Program-made: the position numbers and the translations under genes
In this document: in pieces, positions 6,581 through 14,036 of the stretch
Layout of the letters: the number at the start of each line of letters is the position of its first letter
Numbering within the stretch: position 1 is the stretch's first letter
Source of the DNA: Planctomycetota bacterium
Lineage (GTDB): Bacteria; Planctomycetota; Planctomycetia; Gemmatales; Gemmataceae
Direction: 5' to 3'
DNA: 23,167 bases
NCBI GenBank assembly: GCA_018970845.1
Contig: JAGWVO010000010.1
Span: 1 to 23,167 of the forward strand
Notes under the pieces: generated by a model
Databases searched by the model: none
Told to the model about the DNA's origin: nothing
What the model saw: only the letters and a program-made list of their open reading frames with translations

Positions 6581-8113
6581 TCAGTGCCTCACGGCGCGGG
6601 TCAGCCGGCCGGCGGGGGAATCAAACCGCCAGATACGCCTCCCCGTCGCGTCGAATTCGACGGCCATGCGCTCGTCCATCGAGGTGACCATCACATGCCC
6701 GGAGGGAAGCCGCTGGGCGACGATCGGCTCGGCGACCAAAAACGATCTAACCATATCCCCATTGCCCGAATATTCCACGACGCGGTCCTGGGTCATCATC
6801 GGAACCAGCACGCGGCCGTCGGGCGCGACATCGATGCGGCCCCCGGAGGTCGTGACCATCACGGGGAAGGCGCGGATCACCAGGCCCGCCTGGTCCATCT
6901 GGACGAACCGCTGGCGGAATGTCACCACGGCAAGGCCGCCATCGGGCAGCCTCATCGCCCGCATGTAGGTCTCGTCATCGGGCCGGGACCATGTGCGGAC
7001 GCGGCGTCCCGAGCGGTCGACCTCGAACAATTCGGTGCGGGTGGCGACGAAAACACGGTCCTCCTCGACCGACTGGGCCACCAGCGGACTGTCCACCGGG
7101 TGCTCCCAAAGGACCGCGCCCGACCGGGAACGGATGACGACGCGGTTCGCCTTGTTCTCGGCCAGCAGCACCCGGTTGCCGGGAAGCGGTTCGGCATCGA
7201 GGGGAAAATCGGCCCGCCGGATGATCCAAAGCGGCTTGTCGGAGGAATCGAGCATGGCGACCTGGCCAAGGTCGAGGAGCACCACCAATGTCCGGTCGCG
7301 GAAGGCGGGCGGCCCGGGGATGGAAGGTTTTCCCGACTTGGCGAAGCGCCCGGCCCATTGGAGCCACGCTTCCTTGGCGGCGGCGCGTTCCCCCGCGTCG
7401 GCGGACCATGGTTCCGCCGGGGCGTCGTCATCGGCCAGGCGGTACAAGTATTCCAAGACGCGGATCCGGAAAGGCTCCGGTTCCGCCTCCAAGGCCCCGA
7501 CGAGGCCGGGCAGGGCCGAGGAGTCGCCGGCGCGCACCTTGGCGAACGCCGCGCGACCGGGTCCGCCAGTGTCGGCTTGCCCGAGCGACTCAAGCGCCTG
7601 GTGCAGCGGTTCCGCCGAATCGGCGTCGGTGATCACGGCCAGGGCCGTCCTGATCGCCGCGGCGGAGCCATCCGCCGGTTGGCGGACCAGCGACCGGCCG
7701 ATGGCGCCCAGAAGAAGCGGGTCGGTTCGGGCCTTCCAAGCCTCCGCGCATCGTTCAAGCCTGGCCTGGGTCTCGGGATCACGCCGCGGCTTCAGGGCCA
7801 GCGCCACGGCGACGGCGGAACCCGATAGCTGCCGCTCACCCTCCTCCCGCGAGGCGAAATCTTCCGACTCGAGCAGGTCGAGGGCCTTCTCCACGGCCTG
7901 CGGGGAGGGCTGGGCGCCCAGGGACTTGAGATAAGCGACCCGGCTCGAGGGGCTGCCGGCAAGGCCCACCCGGGCCAGCCGGTCGAGGTCGTCCAGAACG
8001 ATCCACGACTCGGGCGTGAAATGGAATCCGCCCTGCCCGGTTCGGGCGACACCCGAAGCCGCCAGCAGGGCGATTGCCGCGGCCATGCCCAGAATCAACG
8101 GCCACCGTCGCAT
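6581..8113 (-). CDS. Exported HEAT-repeat plus beta-propeller protein (paralogue A)
   Basis: This 510-residue protein starts at an ATG with AAGGAG at 8119-8124, five bases upstream. Residues 1-24 form a Sec signal peptide or anchor (MRRWPLILGMAAAIALLAAS). Residues about 45-250 are helical with HEAT-like units, including DLLESEDFASREEGERQL, the counterpart of the DF..RE motif of the next gene. AKEAWLQWAGRFAKSG then leads into a C-terminal propeller with repeated beta units such as SRSGAVLWEHPVD, DRSGRRVRTWSRP and DATGRRIWRF. The last blades align with those of the downstream gene (GRVLVPMMTQDRVVEY versus GRRVLVPLLASNRVAEF), so the pair arose by tandem duplication. The PQQ-like repeats suggest ligand or protein binding rather than quinoprotein catalysis, since no dehydrogenase residues are apparent. 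Separated from the PLD gene by 55 bases. Confidence 0.8.
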   Translation of the reverse strand: MRRWPLILGMAAAIALLAASGVARTGQGGFHFTPESWIVLDDLDRLARVGLAGSPSSRVAYLKSLGAQPSPQAVEKALDLLESEDFASREEGERQLSGSAVAVALALKPRRDPETQARLERCAEAWKARTDPLLLGAIGRSLVRQPADGSAAAIRTALAVITDADSAEPLHQALESLGQADTGGPGRAAFAKVRAGDSSALPGLVGALEAEPEPFRIRVLEYLYRLADDDAPAEPWSADAGERAAAKEAWLQWAGRFAKSGKPSIPGPPAFRDRTLVVLLDLGQVAMLDSSDKPLWIIRRADFPLDAEPLPGNRVLLAENKANRVVIRSRSGAVLWEHPVDSPLVAQSVEEDRVFVATRTELFEVDRSGRRVRTWSRPDDETYMRAMRLPDGGLAVVTFRQRFVQMDQAGLVIRAFPVMVTTSGGRIDVAPDGRVLVPMMTQDRVVEYSGNGDMVRSFLVAEPIVAQRLPSGHVMVTSMDERMAVEFDATGRRIWRFDSPAGRLTRAVRH

Positions 8114-8168
8114 GGGGGCTCCTTGCTGCCAATTCCTCAGGATATCCCGGGGCGAGGCCGGAGGCGAA

Positions 8169-8633
8169 TCATTGCAAGCGCCGCATCCGCCTCCAGAGTT
8201 CCTCGAACTCCCCCGAGAACATCCCGACAGTCGCGGGCGACCATGTCACCAGCAGGTTCTCGAAATTGGCGGTGGCTCCGCGGGTCCAGTTGTAGCTGCC
8301 CGTGGCCAGGCAGGAGGCGTCGAACAGGCAGAACTTGTGGTGCATGTGCTCGGGCCCGTCGTCGGCGCGAACCGGGACGCCGGCCCTGATGATGGCTCCG
8401 ATGTCGGATCCGGCGTCGTGCCGCTTGTCATTGTCGGTGATCACGCGGACCTTGGCGCCCTTCTCATGGGCCTCGAGTATGGCGCGCGTGAGCCTGTCGT
8501 CGGAAATGGTGAAGAGGCACAGGTCGAGCGATTCACGGACGCTTCCAAGAAGGCCCGAGAGCTTGCGAAGGATGGCCTCGCCCGGGGAAAAGTAGACCTC
8601 GTCCGGGCGGTTCGTGGCGATGTCCGCGCTCAT
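8169..8633 (-). CDS. Single-HKD phospholipase D-like protein (Nuc/mitoPLD type), 154 aa
   Basis: The protein carries one complete HKD motif, His98-x-Lys100-x4-Asp105-x6-Gly112-Ser113, followed by Asn115, in the context HMHHKFCLFDASCLATGSYNWT. Proteins with a single HKD, such as bacterial Nuc and the mitochondrial PLD6/Zucchini group, act as homodimers and hydrolyse phosphodiesters in nucleic acid or cardiolipin. The preceding fold elements (LDLCLFTISDDRLTRAILEA and KVRVITDN) match the PLD core, and 154 residues is the normal length. Unlike Nuc it shows no signal peptide, so it should act in the cytoplasm. Its ATG overlaps the stop of the Nudix gene by four bases (ATGA at 8630-8633), giving tight translational coupling. 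Family assignment is strong; whether the substrate is nucleic acid or lipid cannot be told. Confidence 0.9.
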   Translation of the reverse strand: MSADIATNRPDEVYFSPGEAILRKLSGLLGSVRESLDLCLFTISDDRLTRAILEAHEKGAKVRVITDNDKRHDAGSDIGAIIRAGVPVRADDGPEHMHHKFCLFDASCLATGSYNWTRGATANFENLLVTWSPATVGMFSGEFEELWRRMRRLQ

Positions 8634-9151
8634 GTTCCCGCCCGCGCGATGCGCTCATGAAGCAACAGGGCCGTGAGTGTCTTGCCATCCCTGATGGTGC
8701 CGTCAAGGCACCAGTTGAGGGCCCGTGACAAGGGAACGGGCTGGGGCAGCAGGTCTTCGCCGGGTTCGGGCCTCGCCAAGCCGGGAAGGATATCCCTGGC
8801 GACAAACAGGTGGATGACCTCGCTCATGACTCCCGGGGAGGGAATGAACTCACCGAGCCTTGTCCAGGTGCCGCCCGTGTGGCCGGTTTCCTCCTCGAGC
8901 TCGCGCTTGGCCGCCTCGAGAGGATCCTCGCCGGGCTCGAGGGTGCCCGCCGGAATTTCCCACAGGCGCGAGCCGATGGCCGAGCGATGGTTGTGGAGCA
9001 GGCAGATGGTCTGGTCGTCGATGAACGGCAGGATGGCTACGGCCCCGGGATGGAGCACGATGTCGCGGACGACCTCATTGCCCGATGGATCGGTGAGCCG
9101 TTCGACGCAAACCTTGATGCGCCGGCCGACATGGACGATTTGGCGTGACAT
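8630..9151 (-). CDS. Nudix hydrolase, ADP-ribose pyrophosphatase-like, 173 aa
   Basis: I choose the ATG at 9151 (MSRQIVHVGRR); the frame extends to 9271 but that extension has no family similarity and overlaps the SDR gene. The Nudix box is intact: Gly69-x5-Glu75-x7-Arg83-Glu-Leu-x-Glu-Glu-x-Gly90, the Glu residues binding the catalytic Mg2+. Before it, the strands VVRDIVLHPGAVAILPFIDD and the ICLLHNHRSAIGSRLWEIPAG segment match the ADP-ribose pyrophosphatase branch, where this Trp-Glu-Ile-Pro-Ala-Gly lead-in is typical. The probable reaction is hydrolysis of ADP-ribose or another nucleoside diphosphate sugar to AMP plus a sugar phosphate. No signal peptide is present. Its stop overlaps the start of the PLD-like gene by four bases, so the two proteins are made together. 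The exact substrate is inferred from family only. Confidence 0.9.
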   Translation of the reverse strand: MSRQIVHVGRRIKVCVERLTDPSGNEVVRDIVLHPGAVAILPFIDDQTICLLHNHRSAIGSRLWEIPAGTLEPGEDPLEAAKRELEEETGHTGGTWTRLGEFIPSPGVMSEVIHLFVARDILPGLARPEPGEDLLPQPVPLSRALNWCLDGTIRDGKTLTALLLHERIARAGT

Positions 9152-9186
9152 CGAATAGCTCCGGGGCCAAAGCCACCGGAGGCATT

Positions 9187-10023
9187 CTAGGAGACGGCCT
9201 GCGGTGCGGCTTTCGGCTCGTCCTTGAAGAGATTCCTCACCTTCCGGCGCATGATCCGGTCGACCAGCCAAGGCAGGAAGCGGTTCACCAGCAGCAACAA
9301 CCGGCCCTGCCTTGTCAGGAACACCTCATCGCGGCCCTTCGCGGCGGAATTCCAAGTGGCGAGGGCGACATCCTCGGAAGTCATGCCGCGCATGTGGTCG
9401 AGCTGGACCTTGGCCGACTGCTCGATCATGTTCTGGCTGAAGTTGGTCTGTGTGAGGCCAGGGGCGATCATGAGGACATCCACGCCGTCCTTGGAAAGTT
9501 CGGCGCGCAGGCCGTCGCTGAAGGCGTGAACGGCGAACTTGCTCGATGAGTATTCGCTGCGCGCCGGGAAGCCCCTCTCGCCCACGATGGAGCCGACATT
9601 CACCACCATGGGCGTGGTTCCGTTGATGATGAGGGGAAGCAGGGCGCGGGTGGTTTCCACCAACCCGAAAACATTGACCTCGAAGATTTGCCGCAATCGC
9701 TCGGCGCCGGAGTCGGCGAAATGGCCCGTGGCACCAATGCCGGCATTGTTGACCAGGATGTCCAACCCGCCGACCTCGTTCTGGCAACGACGGACAAGTC
9801 GCTCCCTGTCGGCGGCGCAGGTGACATCACCCACTTCGGTGATCACCTTGCCAGGCAAGCCTTCGGATTCGCCGGCCAGCGTGTCGAGAAGGTTCCTCGA
9901 CCTCGCCTGGGCAATGATGACCATGCCCCGGCGGGCCCCCTCCAGCGCGAGCGCGCGTCCGATGCCCTGCGACGCGCCGGTCACGACGGCGCGCAAGCCC
10001 TTCAGTTCACGACGACGACCCAT
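9187..10023 (-). CDS. Short-chain dehydrogenase/reductase (SDR), 278 aa
   Basis: The start at 10023 (MGRRRELKGLRAVVTG) is supported by AGGGAGG at 10031-10037, seven bases upstream; the frame opens at 10050 but has no site there. Classical SDR motifs are all present: the cofactor loop TGASQGIG at residues 15-22, Asp66 in VGDVT, NNAG at 92-95, Asn117, and the catalytic triad Ser145, Tyr158 and Lys162 (YSSSK). The enzyme should therefore reduce or oxidise a carbonyl/alcohol using NAD(P)(H); the Arg residues after the first strand fit NADP but do not prove it. The C-terminus LLLLVNRFLPWLVDRIMRRK is hydrophobic and basic, suggesting membrane association, as in SDRs acting on lipids or sterols. It lies 35 bases upstream of the Nudix gene. 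Substrate unknown. Confidence 0.93.
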   Translation of the reverse strand: MGRRRELKGLRAVVTGASQGIGRALALEGARRGMVIIAQARSRNLLDTLAGESEGLPGKVITEVGDVTCAADRERLVRRCQNEVGGLDILVNNAGIGATGHFADSGAERLRQIFEVNVFGLVETTRALLPLIINGTTPMVVNVGSIVGERGFPARSEYSSSKFAVHAFSDGLRAELSKDGVDVLMIAPGLTQTNFSQNMIEQSAKVQLDHMRGMTSEDVALATWNSAAKGRDEVFLTRQGRLLLLVNRFLPWLVDRIMRRKVRNLFKDEPKAAPQAVS

Positions 10024-10030
10024 GTGGCGG

Positions 10031-10037
10031 CCTCCCT
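10031..10037 (-). promoter_or_regulatory. Strong ribosome binding site of the SDR gene
   Basis: AGGGAGG on the minus strand lies seven bases before the ATG at 10023 and decides between that start and the upstream ATG at 10050. It is one of the best Shine-Dalgarno matches in the window. Confidence 0.7.
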
Positions 10038-10133
10038 GACATGGAGTCATTGTCTGCTTGGGAGGCCGGAATTGAAAAGCTGGGAAACGCGAAGCGCTGG
10101 CGTGATATGCCCAAGAAATGCCGTCTGTGCCAA

Positions 10134-11966
10134 TTATTCCGGCGGCATCAACCGGCGCGAGAGTCCCATGCCCAATGCGTCGAGTTCCCCCCGCACCTCC
10201 TCGAGACGATTCACGGCCGATTGCGACAATCGGCGGGCGTCCCGGCGGCGGGCCTCGAGGCCTTCACGGGCCCGCCTGAGCGGGTCGGTGGGGCGCGGTT
10301 GCTCGGCCAGGGCCACCAGGCCGGCAACATCAAGCCGGTTCAAGCGGGCCCCCAAAAGCATGGCCAGCAGGAACAAACCCGGAAGGAACGAGGCGGCCAA
10401 CAGCGACAATCCAATGGTGTAAAATCCCAACGAAGGATAATTCGCCTCGTACCAGGCCATCCACAGGCGGATCAGGACCCAGCCACCCAAAAACAGCGGC
10501 AACGCGTTGCCCACCACCAAGGCGACGAACCCGGCCAATCCTCCCACGGCCCCCCGAGCCACCGTCGACGCCGCCTGTTCCACATCCGATTCCACCTGCG
10601 CCATCAGGTCGGCATCCAGCCCGCGCGTCCAGAAACGGCGCACGAGGGAATCGACCTGGGCGGCGATGGCGCCGACGGCATCCCCCGGTTCAGGGCTCGA
10701 CGGGGCCTCCATGGGCCGCTCGGCCAGTTTCTCCACGCCGATGTCCTCGAGGTCGCGGCGGATGTCGCGCTCGAGGCTGGCCGTGAGCCTGCGAAAATCG
10801 GAGCCCAGGCTTTCAACCACCCTGCGGAAAGGCAGCAGGCCCCGAAGCGCCACAAGGCCGCCACCGGCAAGGGCCAGTCCCAATCCCAACACGCCCGCGC
10901 CGGATCCGATCGCCCGGCCGAGGAGCATTCCCGTGGCCAGGCCCTGGGCCCGGGCGCACACCCACGCCGCCCAACCCAGGGGAAAGCCGGCGCGCTCGGC
11001 AAGGTGCCGCCACGCCGCCTGCCGCGTGACCAGCAGGAAGGCGCGCCTGGCCTGCGGTTCGCGCAGGGCGGAAGCGTAGGCGTCCCGCAGGCGGGCGTTG
11101 GCCTCGGCCTCCCGCCGTCCGAGGTCACCGATCATCCGATCCAACGCGGAGTCGAGATGCGATCCCATGGCGTGGGATGCCGTCTGCAGGAAGGCGCAGT
11201 TCCTTGAAAGCACCACTTGCCGGCCATCCCTTTCCCGCAGCAGGGCCGAGCGGAGGCGGCCAAGCCCCGGATCATCGGCCACCACGCTCGAGACGGCGAA
11301 ACGGGAACGGTCGTCAGGCTCGAAACCGGCCTCCCTGAGGCGGCTGTCCCAGTCGGAGACGATTTCCCGGATGCGCCCCGCGTGCTGGTCGGCCTTGTTG
11401 AGCACGAAAAACCACCGGTGGCGGGGGGCCCATCGCGACAACTCGGCAAGCAGGTCCCGGTTGGCGCGGCGGTCGGCGTCGGTGACAAACACCACGAGGT
11501 CGGCGCGCTCGAGCAGGGCGCGCGTCGCGGCATGGTGTTCCTTGAGGATCCCGTCGACATCGGGCGTGTCCACAAGCACGACGCCGCGCGACGGGCCGCG
11601 CACCCGGGTGGCCTTCCAGCCGCCAAGCTCGCCAAGGAACGGTTCGTCCTCGGGATGGACGGCAATGTACGGGGCGCTGGTGTGGCACCTGATGGCGTCG
11701 GAACTCGGGCTGGCCCCGGGCTGTTCCAACAAGGCGGAAAAGAGCATCGACTTTCCCGCTCCGGTTCCTCCCAAGAGGACCGCGATGACCGGCCTGGGGC
11801 GGTCGGAGCGCAAGGCCCCCAGCGCGTCGGAAAGGCCAGCGACGGCCTTGTCGATGGACGGGTTGCCGGCGATCTGCGCCAACGAGTCGCGCAACTCGAC
11901 AGCCTGCCTGGCCAACGGCCCGGACCACGCCGCCGGCGACTCCTGAACCGAGGGGGCACCCGCCAT
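10134..11966 (-). CDS. Membrane-associated dynamin-like GTPase, partner 1 (canonical G motifs)
   Basis: The ATG at 11966 is preferred over the TTG at 11972 because GGGGAG at 11973-11978 is six bases upstream. The 610-residue product has a P-loop GGTGAGKS at residues 66-73, a G3 DTPD at 133-136 and a canonical G4 NKAD at 190-193, so it should bind and hydrolyse GTP. After the GTPase domain come charged helical stretches typical of coiled-coil stalks, a hydrophobic block around 330-370 rich in Gly/Leu/Ala, and a second block around 470-545 with two or more membrane spans (LAGFVALVVGNALPLFLGGW, IGLSLLAASFLPGLFLLAML). The C-terminal tail is a charged helix. This plan matches bacterial dynamin-like proteins. 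It starts two bases after the stop of partner 2, so the pair forms one unit, as in IniA/IniC or DynA/DynB, although orthology with those is not claimed. Confidence 0.82.
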   Translation of the reverse strand: MAGAPSVQESPAAWSGPLARQAVELRDSLAQIAGNPSIDKAVAGLSDALGALRSDRPRPVIAVLLGGTGAGKSMLFSALLEQPGASPSSDAIRCHTSAPYIAVHPEDEPFLGELGGWKATRVRGPSRGVVLVDTPDVDGILKEHHAATRALLERADLVVFVTDADRRANRDLLAELSRWAPRHRWFFVLNKADQHAGRIREIVSDWDSRLREAGFEPDDRSRFAVSSVVADDPGLGRLRSALLRERDGRQVVLSRNCAFLQTASHAMGSHLDSALDRMIGDLGRREAEANARLRDAYASALREPQARRAFLLVTRQAAWRHLAERAGFPLGWAAWVCARAQGLATGMLLGRAIGSGAGVLGLGLALAGGGLVALRGLLPFRRVVESLGSDFRRLTASLERDIRRDLEDIGVEKLAERPMEAPSSPEPGDAVGAIAAQVDSLVRRFWTRGLDADLMAQVESDVEQAASTVARGAVGGLAGFVALVVGNALPLFLGGWVLIRLWMAWYEANYPSLGFYTIGLSLLAASFLPGLFLLAMLLGARLNRLDVAGLVALAEQPRPTDPLRRAREGLEARRRDARRLSQSAVNRLEEVRGELDALGMGLSRRLMPPE

Positions 11967-11968
11967 GG

Positions 11969-13813
11969 TCAACTCCCCATCGGGCCGTCGGGGCCCGCGG
12001 CTTCCAGGACGCGCACCGCCTCGCCAATGGCGGCCAGCCGCTCCGGTTTGGCGCGGCCAAGCACGGCGTCAAGGGGCGCGGCGACGGCACCCACCAGGTG
12101 CCGTTCTATGTGGGCCGAAAGGTCGGCGGCGCGCGTCTTCCGCCAGGTCGCGTCCACACGCCTGAGCATCTGCTCCATGTTCGCCTCGCCCAGAAAACGG
12201 CCCCAAAGCCCCAATGCACCCGCTCCGCCGGCGATGACGCCGCCCGCGCCAAGTTTTCCCACCACCACGGCGGTGCCGAACAGGCCCCCGGTAAAGCCAA
12301 GGTCGATGACCAGGAGGCCGAACCCCGCGGCCATCACCACATCGCTGATGACAGGCAGTCCCTTGGCCAGCCCCGGATTTTCCGCCACCCATCGGCGAGC
12401 CTCGTCGCGGAGCGCGGCTTCCCATTCTTGCGAAACACCGGGTAAAGGCGCGGCCAGCAGCGCTTCCCGGGCGCTGGCGCACCGCGAGCTTTCAAGCCCC
12501 AGGTCCGCCAGGTCGGGACGCGAGCGCCAAGAGTCGAGGAGCGCATCGGCCTCGCGGGAAAGCACGCGGCGCTCGACATCCTCGCGGTTTTCACTTTTCG
12601 CGGATTCTTGAACGACCATTTCCTTGACCTGGCCGATCCACTCGCTGGCCTTGCCGTAGACGGTTTTCACCGTGCCGAACAACCAGTCGACGGGCATGCT
12701 GACGATTTTCCACCAGTCGGGCAAGGCAGACCTGGCCTCCTTGACAAGGGCCTGCATGAGCGCGCCAAAGGGAAATTCCCGCCCGGCAACGCGGGCGCCG
12801 GCCTCCCGGGCATCGGCAACAAGCGAAGCGCGCCGCTTACCGGCCGCCTCGCTCGCCTCGAGCGCCTTGGTCAGCAGCCTTCGCGCGTCGGTGGCCGCTT
12901 CGTGAGCGGCGCCGGCCACGCCCTCCCAGGCCACCCTTCTCGCCTCCTGGCCCGCGAGGCGGTCCACCAGCGAAGAACCTTCCCTGGCCATGATTCCGGC
13001 CAACTCGGGGCGCTCCGCGCGGGCCCACATGAACACGGGCGCGGAACGAACCACCTCGGCGCAGGAACGCCCGTCCGCCCGCCTGTCGGCGAACATCGGT
13101 TCCAGGCCGGCGGGGTCGTCCAGCCTCCGGCACAGGTCGTCCCATGCCATCCAGGCCTGCAGTGAATCGCGCGCCTTGGTGAGCACCACCACCAACCGCG
13201 TCGCCAGTCTTGCCGCGCGGGCCAGCTCCTCGACATTCCTTGCCACGAGGTAGCTGTCGACCTGCAGCACAAAAACGAGGATTTCCGCCCTGAGCAGGAT
13301 TTCCTCGGCCCTGAGCGCGTTCTCGGGATCCACGCCGTTGTAGTCGGGCGCGTCCACCAGAAGCAGCGAGGATCCCCCCGGCCCCAGGGACGAAAGCGAG
13401 GGCGCCACGGCGGCATGCAGGCGGCCGAATGGCTGGCCCGGGGCCAGCAAGGCGGCGCCATCACCCATGGGAACCAACTCCGCCGCGGGAAAAACGGGCG
13501 CCAGCTTGGCGGGGTCGGCCCAAGCCGGGGGAACGGCCAGGGCGCAACTGCGGGACATGGGCCTTGTCTGCTCCCCCGAGGGAACATTGATGCCGGAAAG
13601 GAGCTTGAAGAGCGTGCTCTTGCCGGCGCCCGTGGGGCCATAGAGGGCCGCAACCAGCGGAGGTTCGCCCGATACCGCGGACCAGGCGCGAACCCTGCGG
13701 TGACAGGCTTCCAGCCCTTCGAGCCTGTGCCCCGGTTCCAGCCAATGACCCCATTCCGGCAATTCCAGCCGGAGGGTTTCGATCGCCTTGGTGATTTCCG
13801 CAAGCCTGTTCAT
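11969..13813 (-). CDS. Membrane-associated dynamin-like GTPase, partner 2 (degenerate G4)
   Basis: I choose the ATG at 13813, giving 614 residues; the frame extends to 13969, but that region contains the promoter and codes for low-complexity sequence. A P-loop GPTGAGKS lies at residues 59-66 and a G3 DAPDYNG at 154-160. The G4 position after the hydrophobic strand ATRLVVVL is TKAR (212-215) in place of NKxD, so guanine specificity may be relaxed or lost. The middle is charged and helical, with MPVDWLFGTVKTVYGKASEW suggesting membrane contact near 410-430, and a Gly-rich hydrophobic stretch at about 470-530 (VMAAGFGLLVIDLGFTGGLF and on) that could insert in or lie on a membrane. Similar length and layout to the downstream partner argue for a heteromeric dynamin-like pair. 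No Shine-Dalgarno sequence is visible, consistent with its very short leader. Confidence 0.78.
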   Translation of the reverse strand: MNRLAEITKAIETLRLELPEWGHWLEPGHRLEGLEACHRRVRAWSAVSGEPPLVAALYGPTGAGKSTLFKLLSGINVPSGEQTRPMSRSCALAVPPAWADPAKLAPVFPAAELVPMGDGAALLAPGQPFGRLHAAVAPSLSSLGPGGSSLLLVDAPDYNGVDPENALRAEEILLRAEILVFVLQVDSYLVARNVEELARAARLATRLVVVLTKARDSLQAWMAWDDLCRRLDDPAGLEPMFADRRADGRSCAEVVRSAPVFMWARAERPELAGIMAREGSSLVDRLAGQEARRVAWEGVAGAAHEAATDARRLLTKALEASEAAGKRRASLVADAREAGARVAGREFPFGALMQALVKEARSALPDWWKIVSMPVDWLFGTVKTVYGKASEWIGQVKEMVVQESAKSENREDVERRVLSREADALLDSWRSRPDLADLGLESSRCASAREALLAAPLPGVSQEWEAALRDEARRWVAENPGLAKGLPVISDVVMAAGFGLLVIDLGFTGGLFGTAVVVGKLGAGGVIAGGAGALGLWGRFLGEANMEQMLRRVDATWRKTRAADLSAHIERHLVGAVAAPLDAVLGRAKPERLAAIGEAVRVLEAAGPDGPMGS

Positions 13814-13830
13814 GACAACATCATACATAA

Positions 13831-13859
13831 CATATACTTGGATTGATCGTTCTTGCCAA
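13831..13859 (-). promoter_or_regulatory. Probable sigma-70-like promoter of the GTPase pair
   Basis: On the minus strand TTGGCA (13854-13859), a 17-base spacer and TATATG (13831-13836) form the best promoter in the window, set in a conspicuously A+T-rich stretch. The start point would fall near 13824, only about ten bases before the ATG at 13813, so the message would be almost leaderless and without a Shine-Dalgarno sequence. The geometry rules out translation from the ATG at 13828. Confidence 0.55.
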
Positions 13860-13971
13860 AAGAACTCAAGCCCGCGCGACCCGGAACGGGACAATCCGCC
13901 ACCGCATCCTCCAGATCGCCAGGCAGTAACCTTTTTTTCGTTATTCCTGTCGTTTTCACGCCGAATCATGG

Positions 13972-13977
13972 TATAGA
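13972..13977 (+). promoter_or_regulatory. Possible -10 element for the second DUF1501 gene
   Basis: TATAGA lies 60 bases before the ATG at 14037, next to an A+T-rich run with seven T residues at 13932-13938. No clear -35 hexamer sits 16-18 bases upstream, so the call is weak. The divergent region 13814-14036 otherwise shows no gene. Confidence 0.25.
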
Positions 13978-14022
13978 GGTTGAAGAGTCAAGACCGGCAT
14001 CACCTGCCGGCCCCGTGTCGCT

Positions 14023-14027
14023 GGAGG
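14023..14027 (+). promoter_or_regulatory. Ribosome binding site that sets the DUF1501 start
   Basis: GGAGG lies nine bases before the ATG at 14037. It excludes the longer frame that could be read from a TTG at 13980. Confidence 0.6.
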
Positions 14028-14036
14028 ATTCCGCCG

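Noticed and set aside
6521..7828. 435-residue plus-strand open frame opposite the other HEAT/propeller gene
   Set aside because: Same reasons: low-complexity basic composition, no ribosome binding site, no family motif.
8169..9151. Nudix/PLD pair as an antiphage defence system
   Set aside because: No sensor, restriction, toxin-antitoxin or mobile-element gene is nearby, and both families have many housekeeping roles.
9152..9271. 40-residue N-terminal extension of the Nudix protein
   Set aside because: It overlaps the SDR 3' end and lacks family similarity; the ATG at 9151 gives a typical Nudix N-terminus.
10065..10144. Distant inverted repeat GCCGGAA / TTCCGGC after the GTPase gene as a terminator
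   Set aside because: The arms are about 65 bases apart, only seven bases long, and one lies inside the GTPase coding sequence.
13814..13969. Upstream extension of the second GTPase frame (666-residue reading)
   Set aside because: The region holds the TTGGCA-17-TATATG promoter, and the encoded residues are Gly/Arg/Ser-rich without similarity.
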